From contig JAJDUH010000068.1 in the NCBI GenBank assembly GCA_022826805.1, positions 1 to 34,426 of the forward strand: a stretch of 34,426 bases of DNA, in the 5' to 3' direction. Origin of the DNA: Candidatus Poribacteria bacterium (GTDB lineage: Bacteria; Poribacteria; WGA-4E; WGA-3G). This document shows, piece by piece, positions 23,332-30,739 of this stretch (positions within the stretch are counted from its first letter, which is position 1; every line of letters starts with the position of its first letter). The notes below the pieces were generated by a model. It was not told the origin of the DNA and searched no databases. It worked only from the letters and a program-made list of their open reading frames with translations. Position numbers and translations under genes: made by a program.

Positions 23332-23400
23332 AATCCAACATAGACATACCGTAGCGGTAGAGGTCACGGTTGGCTGTCCCTATTTTTCCAAGTGGGAAAA
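23311..23400 (-). ncRNA. candidate structured RNA or hicB 3' UTR with three hairpins
   Basis: Read on the minus strand, three hairpins follow each other: TTTTCC-loop-GGAAAA (23400-23384), ACCGT-loop-ACGGT (23370-23348), and the terminator stem at 23331-23311. A small RNA released from the 3' UTR of hicB, or an RNA with its own weak promoter, would look like this. No known RNA family is recognised. A short reading frame crosses it but has no ribosome site. Confidence 0.35.
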
Positions 23401-23457
23401 CACCGTCCATACGGCACGTATTCAGGCAAAGGAATTATTAGAGAGCGATTTACATCA

Positions 23458-23721
23458 TTAAACAGAAATCTTCCTTCTATCTTCTGGGTTGGATTCCATT
23501 GGCGTTGGTGTTACCGGGGAAGGAGCTTGCGGAATAGGCTCCCCATGTTTTTGATAACTCTCCTTAATGCCCTTCCAAGTTATTTCAAGTTCTCTTACTG
23601 CATCTTCTGGCGTATCTGAAAACGCTGACACGTTGGGCATCTCAACAAAATGCGCCAAATAATCGCCATCTTCATCAAGAAACACGTTCACGGTAAAGCC
23701 ATCAAATACATTTTTATTCAT
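23458..23721 (-). CDS. orphan HicB-family antitoxin-like protein
   Basis: The 87-residue protein has the HicB partial RNase H fold: FTVNVFLDEDGDYLAHFVEMPNVSAFSDTPEDAVRELEITW (residues 9-49), the usual pattern of antitoxins that neutralise the mRNA-cleaving HicA toxin. After it come a helix and a Pro-rich tail (PIPQAPSPVTPTP), without a visible helix-turn-helix or ribbon-helix-helix for autoregulation. No HicA-like gene (a small, basic dsRBD-fold protein) is found on either side, so it is solitary. AAAGGAAT precedes the ATG. It is driven by a perfect-consensus promoter at 23766-23794 with a palindrome at 23734-23752 in the leader. Orphan HicB-like proteins are common; their role is unclear. 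Confidence 0.8.
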   Translation of the reverse strand: MNKNVFDGFTVNVFLDEDGDYLAHFVEMPNVSAFSDTPEDAVRELEITWKGIKESYQKHGEPIPQAPSPVTPTPMESNPEDRRKISV

Positions 23722-23733
23722 TATAGCATTCCT

Positions 23734-23752
23734 TTAGATTCTAACAATCTAA
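23734..23752. promoter_or_regulatory. palindrome in the hicB leader (possible operator or RNA hairpin)
   Basis: TTAGATT-CTAAC-AATCTAA is a perfect 7-bp inverted repeat between the predicted start of transcription and the ribosome site. It could bind a dimeric repressor or fold in the mRNA next to the AAAGGAAT ribosome site. Confidence 0.45.
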
Positions 23753-23765
23753 CGATACTGAAACT

Positions 23766-23794
23766 ATTATATCACATAAAACCCTAATTGTCAA
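23766..23794 (-). promoter_or_regulatory. perfect-consensus sigma70 promoter for hicB
   Basis: On the minus strand TTGACA (23794-23789), a 17-nt spacer and TATAAT (23771-23766). It starts 11 bp beyond the glgB stop codon, giving hicB its own transcript with a leader of about 38 nt. Confidence 0.75.
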
Positions 23795-23805
23795 AAATCA
23801 GGAAT

Positions 23806-25875
23806 CTACTTGTAATTTGACTCTATTATAGGTGCTAACACCAGTGCACTCCGAGCAGGGACGTAAAGCTGGATGGATTGTGTATGCTCCTCCATGGCAA
23901 AATCCTGCCATGGATAATGGGTGCCTTCTACGGCATCGTGGCCGCCGTAAGCAGTATCATCGGTATTGAGAATAAGGCGATAATCTGCCCGCTGCGGCAC
24001 GGGAATGCGCCAATCGGTGACGGATGCTGTCGAGTGCAGGTTGAAGGCGAAAATAAGCCCTCCACGTTCGTAGACGATCTGTTTCGTATCTTCGTGAATA
24101 GATAAAAGGTGAATGCCTTCATCAGCAAGAACATTATGTGTTATGTCAAGGTGCTGCATTGCGCGGTCAAAAGCGTTAAGGTGTTTGTAGCGGAGGGTGT
24201 CATCGTCGACGAGGCACCACTGCCTGCGCGCATACCAGTAGGAATTATCGTTTCCCTCGCGCGGAAAATCTATCCATTCGGGGTGTCCGAATTCGTTTCC
24301 CATAAAGTTGAGATACCCCTCACCGCCTAAGCTGAACGTCAAGAGACGGATAAGTTTATGGAGTGCAATCCCTCTTGCAATGACGAGGCTTGTCGTGAAG
24401 ATATTCATGTGAGTGTACAGTTCGACATCCATGAGTTGCATAGCGAGCGTCTTGTCGCCGACAATGTTCTGATCGTGGCTTTCGACATAAGCGATATGTT
24501 TTTCGTCAGTGCGACGATTGCGTAACATCCCGTAAATCTCACCGATGTGCCAGTCCTCATCTTGTTTCTCTTTCAACAACTGAATCCAATAATCTGGGGT
24601 GCCCATTGCCAGCCGATAATCGAAGCCGAGTCCACCCTCATCGATAGGGCGCGCCAGTCCCGGCATTCCACTCATATCTTCAGCAATCGAAATTGCGGCA
24701 GGATTGACAGCGTGAGCAACCTCGTTTGCCAACATCAAGTAGGCGATGGCATCCAGTTCAACGTCTGTGTCGAAATAGTCTGCATAGTTGGTAAATTTTC
24801 GCTCTAACCCGTGGTCGGCATAAAGCATGCTCGTGATACCGTCAAACCTGAATCCATCAAAGCAATACGTCTCCAGCCAGTAACGAATATTGCTCAAGAG
24901 AAAGCGTTGCACCTCGTGTTTGCTGTAATCGAAACATCGCGAATCCCATGCAGTGTGTTCACCTTTCGCGCCGGCGTGGAAATAGTGATGTGCCGTGCCG
25001 TCAAAGTGGCTTAGTCCTTCATTGAGATTTTTGACGGCGTGACTATGCACCAGATCCATTATGACCAGCAACCCCATCCCGTGTGCTCTATCAATAAGTT
25101 CTTTTAGTTCTTCTGGGGTTCCAAAACGACTTGAGACAGCGAAGAAGTTGCTCACGTGATACCCGAAACTTGCATAGTAGGGATGTTCCATGACCGCCAT
25201 CAGTTGAACAGCGTTATAACCTAAGTCGGCAATCCGAGGAAGTACATTTGCTGTGAACTCAACGAACGTACCCACTTTTTCTGCTTCCTGCGCCATACCG
25301 ATGTGTGCTTCATAAATCCGCAATCCTTCGGTTTGGGTGTCGAAACTGGGCGCGTGATGTTTCCACTGGTACGGATGCTGTGGTGCCCAATACTGTCCGC
25401 TGAAATTAGCGTCGTCTTCCTGAATGACGCGCTGAATGTACGCAGGAATTCGGTCGAGTCCACCGAGTTCTGATACGACATGCACTTTCAACTTGCTACC
25501 GTGTGTGAGACGATCAGCATAGTCCCTATCGGGTAGAAAGAGATGCCAAACCCCCCACTCATCCATGGACATCGGATTCACATGGCGATCCCAACCGTTA
25601 AAATCGCCAATCAGTGAGAGCGCGTGTGCTTGCGGTGCCCATTCGCGATACCAGACACCAGTCTCGCCATCGTTTTTCCCGCGGTTGAAGCCAAAATAGT
25701 GGTGTCCTTGGCTTATTTCGCCTAATATACCACCAGTCTTTTCTATCTCGGCTCTGAAGCGTTGATAGTGCCTGAACCGTTCGCGTAGTTGGTCGGCATA
25801 CGGTTTTAGCAGGGGATCTTTATCGATGAGAGCAGTGCCGTCGGCCTTTCTGTTTTTTGAGGGTGTCTTTCCCAT
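23806..25875 (-). CDS. glgB: 1,4-alpha-glucan branching enzyme, eukaryotic-type (GH13_8-like)
   Basis: GlgB (EC 2.4.1.18) cuts alpha-1,4 chains and rejoins them as alpha-1,6 branches. The 689-residue protein has a CBM48 domain (about 70-165), the GH13 barrel and a C-terminal beta domain. Conserved regions are DLVHSHAVKN (274-283), GFRFDGITSM with nucleophile Asp345, ISIAEDMSG with acid Glu399, and VESHDQ with His468-Asp469. HYFHAGAKGEHTAWDSRCFDY and MLYADHG are typical of the eukaryotic/plant-type group rather than E. coli GlgB, and the size fits that group. No ribosome site is seen before the ATG; the promoter at 25884-25912 would start transcription about 2 nt before it, so the mRNA may be nearly leaderless. 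Confidence 0.93.
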   Translation of the reverse strand: MGKTPSKNRKADGTALIDKDPLLKPYADQLRERFRHYQRFRAEIEKTGGILGEISQGHHYFGFNRGKNDGETGVWYREWAPQAHALSLIGDFNGWDRHVNPMSMDEWGVWHLFLPDRDYADRLTHGSKLKVHVVSELGGLDRIPAYIQRVIQEDDANFSGQYWAPQHPYQWKHHAPSFDTQTEGLRIYEAHIGMAQEAEKVGTFVEFTANVLPRIADLGYNAVQLMAVMEHPYYASFGYHVSNFFAVSSRFGTPEELKELIDRAHGMGLLVIMDLVHSHAVKNLNEGLSHFDGTAHHYFHAGAKGEHTAWDSRCFDYSKHEVQRFLLSNIRYWLETYCFDGFRFDGITSMLYADHGLERKFTNYADYFDTDVELDAIAYLMLANEVAHAVNPAAISIAEDMSGMPGLARPIDEGGLGFDYRLAMGTPDYWIQLLKEKQDEDWHIGEIYGMLRNRRTDEKHIAYVESHDQNIVGDKTLAMQLMDVELYTHMNIFTTSLVIARGIALHKLIRLLTFSLGGEGYLNFMGNEFGHPEWIDFPREGNDNSYWYARRQWCLVDDDTLRYKHLNAFDRAMQHLDITHNVLADEGIHLLSIHEDTKQIVYERGGLIFAFNLHSTASVTDWRIPVPQRADYRLILNTDDTAYGGHDAVEGTHYPWQDFAMEEHTQSIQLYVPARSALVLAPIIESNYK

Positions 25876-25883
25876 AATACGTC

Positions 25884-25912
25884 AGTTTACCACAAGGCGG
25901 CTTGCAATTCAA
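25884..25912 (-). promoter_or_regulatory. candidate promoter for a near-leaderless glgB mRNA
   Basis: On the minus strand TTGAAT (25912-25907), a 17-nt spacer and TAAACT (25889-25884). The -10 ends 9 bp before the glgB ATG, which has no ribosome site. It overlaps the plus-strand promoter at 25902-25930. Confidence 0.5.
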
Positions 25913-25930
25913 GGTGGTGTACGCTAACAT
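25902..25930 (+). promoter_or_regulatory. candidate promoter for a leaderless mRNA of the ZU5 gene
   Basis: TTGCAA (25902-25907), a 17-nt spacer and TAACAT (25925-25930). The ATG at 25937 is 6 bp after the -10, about where transcription should begin, and no ribosome site is present. Confidence 0.45.
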
Positions 25931-25936
25931 AAGCAC

Positions 25937-27001
25937 ATGCAAACACTTTTCCACCGAATCACAGCCCACTTCATATTTATCGCACTAATAGTGTTGTTTT
26001 CTTCTGATGTTCGGGCGGTTGAGAGCTCGTTTGAGATTCAGGTATTCGACGGGGCAGCAGAGGTAGTGCAGCCCTATGTGCTGATCTCTGGGAAACAATA
26101 TAGACTTCAGGCAGTATCGCTCGATGACAGTGTACTTCCAGCGCAGTGGTTTCTTTCAGGGAATTTAGGTAGAATTACAACAGGTGTATCACCGACGCTC
26201 ACTGCTGTCTTTGTTGGACAAGGCAGTCTTATCTGTCGTGTAGAGGGTGTAGAACTGCGCGCAAAATTAAGTGTTGTCCCTAAGAAGAGAACTATCGGTA
26301 GTAGTGGTGGGAAACTCCGAAGTCCAGCGGGTGTGGTGGTAGAACTGCCTAAAGACGCGTTTGCTATTGAACGGAAAATAAAAGTCGAAATTGTAGCACC
26401 CCCTGGATTACCACCTACACCGCATCGATTCGTCCGGGTCATCCGAATCTCACCAGAAAAACTCGTCTTAAAACGACCTGGAAAACTTACATTTCTGTTT
26501 GGAAACAATGGATTCGCAGCTGCAAAGCCACAACTCTATTTTTGGGAGACATTTGGGAAAAAGTGGGTGCCATTGCAAGGAGACGCGAACACGATTCAAA
26601 GTAGCGTAACGACTTCTATTAACCACTTCGGAATTTATACTTTGATGGCAGCTGCACCCGAAGATTTGCAGCGTGGTGAGCGACTGCAAATTCAGAATGT
26701 CAAACTCTCACCACGTGTGTTTTTCGCACCCGATAGAAATCGGTTGACGATAACGTATCAGCTCAATGCGCCAGATGTGGGGCAGGTGTTTGTGACAATG
26801 GACATCTTTGATCTGCGAGGTAGACGGATTCGGCGGCTCCTTGAAGATGCCCCACGCTATATCGGACCGAACGTAGCACAATGGGACGGATTAACGGATC
26901 ACGGTGTACTCGTCCGAAACGGACGTTATTTGCTTGTGATTCGTGCAAGAATAGGTTCGCAGCAAGCGGTACGTCGGAAATTAATCGTAGTTTTTAAATA
27001 G
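25937..27001 (+). CDS. exported protein with Ig-like, ZU5-like and FlgD-Ig-like domains
   Basis: The 354-residue protein begins with a signal peptide (hydrophobic about 10-24, cleaved near DVRAVE). Residues about 32-115 look like an Ig-like/bacterial Big-type domain, 120-235 like a ZU5 domain (GGKLRSPAGVVVELPKDAF, the usual GG...P.GV.v.iP..A pattern), and 265-352 like a FlgD Ig-like/T9SS-style domain (DIFDLRGRRIRRL, then WDGLTDHGVLVRNGRYLL). It is probably a cell-surface or periplasmic structural protein; no enzyme motif is seen. It is divergent from glgB with only 61 bp between, and a 53-codon frame with a ribosome site follows its stop by 11 bp. Confidence 0.65.
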   Translation: MQTLFHRITAHFIFIALIVLFSSDVRAVESSFEIQVFDGAAEVVQPYVLISGKQYRLQAVSLDDSVLPAQWFLSGNLGRITTGVSPTLTAVFVGQGSLICRVEGVELRAKLSVVPKKRTIGSSGGKLRSPAGVVVELPKDAFAIERKIKVEIVAPPGLPPTPHRFVRVIRISPEKLVLKRPGKLTFLFGNNGFAAAKPQLYFWETFGKKWVPLQGDANTIQSSVTTSINHFGIYTLMAAAPEDLQRGERLQIQNVKLSPRVFFAPDRNRLTITYQLNAPDVGQVFVTMDIFDLRGRRIRRLLEDAPRYIGPNVAQWDGLTDHGVLVRNGRYLLVIRARIGSQQAVRRKLIVVFK

Positions 27002-27012
27002 AGGAACACACT

Positions 27013-27174
27013 GTGCGACGTGTTTACGAGAACAGGTGTCTACCGGCACAGAATTATCATGTCCAGCGCGATCTACCAAAGCAAAGTGCTGACATCACCG
27101 CTATATTCGGGAATGGAACGTGGAGAGTAACCACGACATTTTTTGCCGATGAAGAGCACGCGGCTCAGAAATAG
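27013..27174 (+). CDS. possible small protein of 53 residues behind the ZU5 gene
   Basis: A GTG at 27013 opens 53 codons ending in TAG at 27172-27174. GAGGAA lies 6 nt before the GTG, and the frame begins 11 bp after the preceding stop, so coupled translation is likely. The product is soluble and mixed in character (DITAIFGNGTWRVTTTFF), with no signal or known domain. It overlaps the 3' end of the convergent barrel gene by 10 bp. It could be a real small protein or the remnant of a longer gene; nothing similar is recognised. Confidence 0.45.
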   Translation: MRRVYENRCLPAQNYHVQRDLPKQSADITAIFGNGTWRVTTTFFADEEHAAQK

Positions 27175-28385
27175 ACCCGGAATGAAGAAAAGAAGAGGTT
27201 TGGATAACTCCCAAACTCCGATTGAAATTCTGTGGAATCACCATTTTTAGGTCGTTTGCCGATACTAATGAAACCGCCAACAGAGAGATGAATATCCTCA
27301 GCGACGTTATATGCAATCTGTGGAGCAATCCAGGTTGACGGATCGGATAGGTTAAATAACATTTGTCCACTGAGGCTGATCAGTGGTGTCAGTTGATAGG
27401 CGATTCCGGGAGCAAGATAGTGGGTGCCAAGCAGATAGACACCGCCACGGGTGTACGCCGGTTGCTCTAAATTGGTAAGGAAATTTTCGGGTTTCCTTGC
27501 GCCTGCCCCATTGAAGTGATATTCAATAAACGTATAGGTCTCTCCCCCGAAGCTATAATCCAGACCGACGGAGGTCCGCAGATAGTTGTCCGAAACACCG
27601 GGTCCTTCATCAAACGGGGTGGTAAGCACGTAAGCCGTCTCTAACCAAAACCCCGCGCCTCCAATGCCACGCGCTACATCGAAACCGACGAGTAGATCTC
27701 TCTGGAATTCCAATAATAGAATAGAAAAGTCTGTTTCTACCGCGTTCAATTGCGTTCGGAGAAAAACAGCACTTTTGTCAAAATCGAAATTACTACCAAA
27801 GATATATCCTGTATCTATTTCTCCCATGACCCCCACGGGAATCCGAACTCGGAATGCGTCTACGCCAACACGGTCTTCCGTATCGAGCTGATCAAAGGTA
27901 TAGGGAGCAATAATATCGGTTGGGTTTATGATCCGAGCACTGCCCCAAGCAATCGCGTCCCGACCGATGGAGAAGTCGGCAAAATCTGTACTGAACTGAA
28001 CTGCAGCGCGATCCAGATTATGATAGATACCAACACTACCAGTCGGCTCATCCGTTCCAGGATAGATCGACGCCTCAAAATCTGCAAGGCGGTAACGGGA
28101 CGCGGCGATACCAACGGCAATCGGGGGTTGAGAAAAGAGCAACGGGTCTTGAACACGCGGCGTGAAATCGTAAGCAAAATCAAATGAGAGTGAATCTGTC
28201 GGGGCATAGGAAAGATTGAGACGCAGTCGATTGACAACGATCCCCATCAGCGATGCGTCTGGGAGCGGTGAGTTGAATGCCGTAGAAAAGTTTTTGTAGT
28301 AACCACCAACTTGAAATTCGGAGTTAGCAGTGCCTACAAGTGGTGCTGTCATCAAACAGGTGATGAATGCCAGGATGTTTCTCAT
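27165..28385 (-). CDS. outer-membrane beta-barrel (porin-like) protein
   Basis: The protein starts MRNILAFITCLMTAPLVGTA, a Sec signal peptide cleaved near ANS-EF. About 385 residues of alternating amphipathic strands follow, rich in Tyr, Phe and Gly (VGGYYKNF, LRLNLSYAP, FDFAYDFTP, TFIEYHFNG), ending FSSFRVYF with the C-terminal Phe typical of outer-membrane barrels. No named family is recognised. An ATG at 28406 would add 7 residues; neither start has a ribosome site. A family A repeat lies 5 bp beyond the 28406 ATG, between this gene and the ABC ATPase, so it probably ends the Lol-like operon and may work with that transporter. Confidence 0.75.
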   Translation of the reverse strand: MRNILAFITCLMTAPLVGTANSEFQVGGYYKNFSTAFNSPLPDASLMGIVVNRLRLNLSYAPTDSLSFDFAYDFTPRVQDPLLFSQPPIAVGIAASRYRLADFEASIYPGTDEPTGSVGIYHNLDRAAVQFSTDFADFSIGRDAIAWGSARIINPTDIIAPYTFDQLDTEDRVGVDAFRVRIPVGVMGEIDTGYIFGSNFDFDKSAVFLRTQLNAVETDFSILLLEFQRDLLVGFDVARGIGGAGFWLETAYVLTTPFDEGPGVSDNYLRTSVGLDYSFGGETYTFIEYHFNGAGARKPENFLTNLEQPAYTRGGVYLLGTHYLAPGIAYQLTPLISLSGQMLFNLSDPSTWIAPQIAYNVAEDIHLSVGGFISIGKRPKNGDSTEFQSEFGSYPNLFFSSFRVYF

Positions 28386-28410
28386 TGAATGGTTATTAGT
28401 TAGCATCGCG

Positions 28411-28510
28411 TAGGTTGGGTTGAGCGGATGTAAAAGACGAATGGTTATAACATCGGAGACTTTGCTTTTTCAATATACTTCAACAGTCCGAAATAACAGC
28501 GAAACCCAAC
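28411..28510 (+). repeat. family A repeat, copy 4 (100 bp)
   Basis: Starts TAGGTTGGGTTGAGCG and ends AGCGAAACCCAAC, with an interior unlike the other copies. It fills nearly the whole gap between the ABC ATPase stop (28521) and the barrel gene start, so if the operon is transcribed through, it lies in the mRNA. Confidence 0.75.
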
Positions 28511-28520
28511 ACTGCAATTA

Positions 28521-29222
28521 TCACTTCGTCTCGTCAGTATCTACACGTCCGTCGCGAAGCGTAATTAGACGCTCTGCACTTTCCATCACCATCGGATCGT
28601 GAGTCGAGAAGATAAACGTCATGCCGGTTTCCGCGTTAAGATGACGCATCATCTCAAGCAGGTCGGCACCCGTTTTGGAATCAAGATTCGCCGTCGGTTC
28701 ATCAGCGAGAATAATCGTAGGTTCAGAGACCATAGCGCGTGCAATAGCAACACGCTGCTGCTGCCCGCCTGAAAGCTGCGTCGGTGTCCGGTTAGCAACC
28801 CCTTTTAACCCGACCGTTTCAAGCATCGCGATAACCCGCTCGTGACGCTCCGCTTTCGGTACGCCTGCCAAGAGCATGATGTATTCAACGTTTTCTTCAA
28901 CTGTCAGCACAGGAATCAGATTGTAAGCCTGAAAAATGAATCCAATATTATCACGTCGAAAGTCAGAGAGTTCATTACCGCTCATCTCGGACAGGACTTT
29001 ACCAGCAAGCCATACTTTCCCTTCTGTGGGGCTATCCAACCCAGAGATGATGTTGAGAAAAGTTGTTTTGCCCGAACCAGAAGGCCCCACCAGTGCCGTA
29101 AATTCCCCTGATTTGATGGTTAAATCAATCCCGTTAAGAGCGTTGACAGGTATTCCATCCGCTGCATAAATCTTTGTCACACTTTCTGTAACAATGACAT
29201 CTGTTTTCTCAGTCTGTTCCAT
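28521..29222 (-). CDS. ABC transporter ATP-binding protein, LolD/MacB type
   Basis: The 233-residue ATPase powers the two FtsX-type permeases encoded upstream. Motifs are complete: Walker A GPSGSGKT (46-53), Q-loop Gln98, signature LSGGQQQ (150-156), Walker B ILADEP (171-176) and switch His208. NIGFIFQAYNLIPVLTVEENV is typical of the LolD/MacB/FtsE group that moves lipoproteins or drives mechanotransmission rather than import. The ATG at 29222 has AAGG upstream and gives the usual LolD size; a TTG at 29255 is less likely. It lies 127 bp after the second permease and before the barrel gene. Confidence 0.92.
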   Translation of the reverse strand: MEQTEKTDVIVTESVTKIYAADGIPVNALNGIDLTIKSGEFTALVGPSGSGKTTFLNIISGLDSPTEGKVWLAGKVLSEMSGNELSDFRRDNIGFIFQAYNLIPVLTVEENVEYIMLLAGVPKAERHERVIAMLETVGLKGVANRTPTQLSGGQQQRVAIARAMVSEPTIILADEPTANLDSKTGADLLEMMRHLNAETGMTFIFSTHDPMVMESAERLITLRDGRVDTDETK

Positions 29223-29349
29223 TATGAGTACCTTAGGATTTCCATCAGTTGTCAACCCCCTCCCACTAATCCGTCACAGTCGCCCAGAGTATCTGACTTC
29301 ATCGGAGACCACCGTGAAACGAAGTGGAACGGTGACCAGATTTAATAGT

Positions 29350-30579
29350 TTAAAAGCTTCGGCGCATCGCATCTACTGGAGCCATTTTGGCTACGTGCCA
29401 AGCCGGATACAACCCAGCAATAATGGTAAAAACGAAAACCCATATCGGATAAATGATAAACTGTCCAACTGTCATAACTGGGCGGATAAACTCCTGCATC
29501 GTTACACCCATCATTTCAATGCCGGTGTAGTCAATACCCGTGTGTGCCAATAGTGCCGTTAGAAGAAAGCCGAGTATTGTTCCTAATATAATACTCACGA
29601 TCGCCAGTGCCCCTGCTTCAAATAAGACGACGCGCGCCATCCCAAAAGGGCGGGTTCCAACAGCGCGTAATACACCAAACTCAAACATTCGCTCATACAG
29701 CGACATAAAAAGTGTATTAATAATTCCAAAGACAACCACCGCAAATAATATAACACCCATGATGTATTTGCTGTATGTCGTCATTTCTAACACGATTGTC
29801 AACTGCGACATAAGTTCTGTCCAGCTTAACGCTTCATTACCGTGCTGGGAATAGGTGTCCCAAAATGGCAGTGTTGAATCTTGGGCGTAAGCGATAGCGG
29901 TGAATTTAATCGCGATTTCATGGACATCCTTACCGATCGCAAGCATCTCTTGTGCCTTTTGAATCAGGATGAATGCCATACCACTGTTCATCCCTTCGTC
30001 AGCAAAGTGATAGATACCCGAAACACGGAACATCTCTTGAGAAAGTTCTCCAGTTCCGGCTTGTGCCACTGTTACGACCACCCGATCCCCAAGCCCAATT
30101 TCCAAGATTTCAGCGAGTTTCGCACCGATGACAACATCGCGGCTATTATCCGGTTCAAAGTATTCACCCTCTGTTATTGCATCGTCAATCAGGGACAGGA
30201 ATTTCTCTGTCGGCGGATGAACCCCGACGAGATTAATCGCACTAACATTCGCTGGGGATGTGATCATACCTGCAACGAGTACTCTTTGCGTCCAATGCTG
30301 AACGATAGCTTCTCCGTCAAGACTTGTTGTCACCTCGTCAAGGGCTTGAATCGTTAGTGAGGCTTCTTGTTCGTCTCGAAAACCTTCCCGATGAATCTGT
30401 GCATCGCCGAGGAAAGAGGCGGTAGCCGTCCGAACCATCGTCGCTTCCATCCCTATCATGAAGGCGTCAATAAAGATCAACGCAGTCAGACCGATACCAA
30501 TCGCCGCTGCAGCGATGAGTGTGCGCCGCTTATTCCGAAAAATATTTCGCCATGCAAGTTTTACTAAAATCAACCACAT
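29350..30579 (-). CDS. ABC transporter permease, FtsX/LolC-E type (permease 2)
   Basis: The 409-residue protein has the MacB/LolE layout: a first transmembrane helix (about 20-42), a large periplasmic domain (about 45-265, MacB_PCD-like), then three helices in the FtsX domain. FGIINTLFMSLYER then EFGVLRAVGTRPF is the conserved coupling region that contacts the ATPase. It is a distant paralogue of the next permease (30740-31954), so the two likely form a heterodimer as LolC and LolE do. A family D repeat fills the 160-bp gap between them. No good ribosome site is seen. Confidence 0.9.
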   Translation of the reverse strand: MWLILVKLAWRNIFRNKRRTLIAAAAIGIGLTALIFIDAFMIGMEATMVRTATASFLGDAQIHREGFRDEQEASLTIQALDEVTTSLDGEAIVQHWTQRVLVAGMITSPANVSAINLVGVHPPTEKFLSLIDDAITEGEYFEPDNSRDVVIGAKLAEILEIGLGDRVVVTVAQAGTGELSQEMFRVSGIYHFADEGMNSGMAFILIQKAQEMLAIGKDVHEIAIKFTAIAYAQDSTLPFWDTYSQHGNEALSWTELMSQLTIVLEMTTYSKYIMGVILFAVVVFGIINTLFMSLYERMFEFGVLRAVGTRPFGMARVVLFEAGALAIVSIILGTILGFLLTALLAHTGIDYTGIEMMGVTMQEFIRPVMTVGQFIIYPIWVFVFTIIAGLYPAWHVAKMAPVDAMRRSF

Positions 30580-30585
30580 AGTCTT

Positions 30586-30737
30586 TAGTTATCAGTTATC
30601 GGTTGTCAGTTATCAGAGGGAATGGTTTTCGGTTAAGAGATGTCTTGTGGCGGGTCCAAACCTTGCTACTGCCACAGGATATTAACTGACCGCTGAAAGA
30701 TTTTTCGCAGAAAAACCGAACTGACAACTGACAACCA
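30586..30737. repeat. family D inverted-repeat element, copy 4
   Basis: Left arm TAGTTATCAGTTATCGG then TTGTCAGTTATCAG (30586-30616); right arm GAACTGACAACTGACAACC (30719-30737). The right end lies 2 bp from the stop codon of the first permease gene and the left end 6 bp from the start of the second, so the element spans the space between two cotranscribed genes. Confidence 0.75.
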
Positions 30738-30739
30738 TA

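Noticed and set aside
23153..23410. An 85-codon minus-strand frame after hicB, considered as a hicA remnant
   Set aside because: No HicA-like sequence; the frame crosses a terminator hairpin and a family C repeat.
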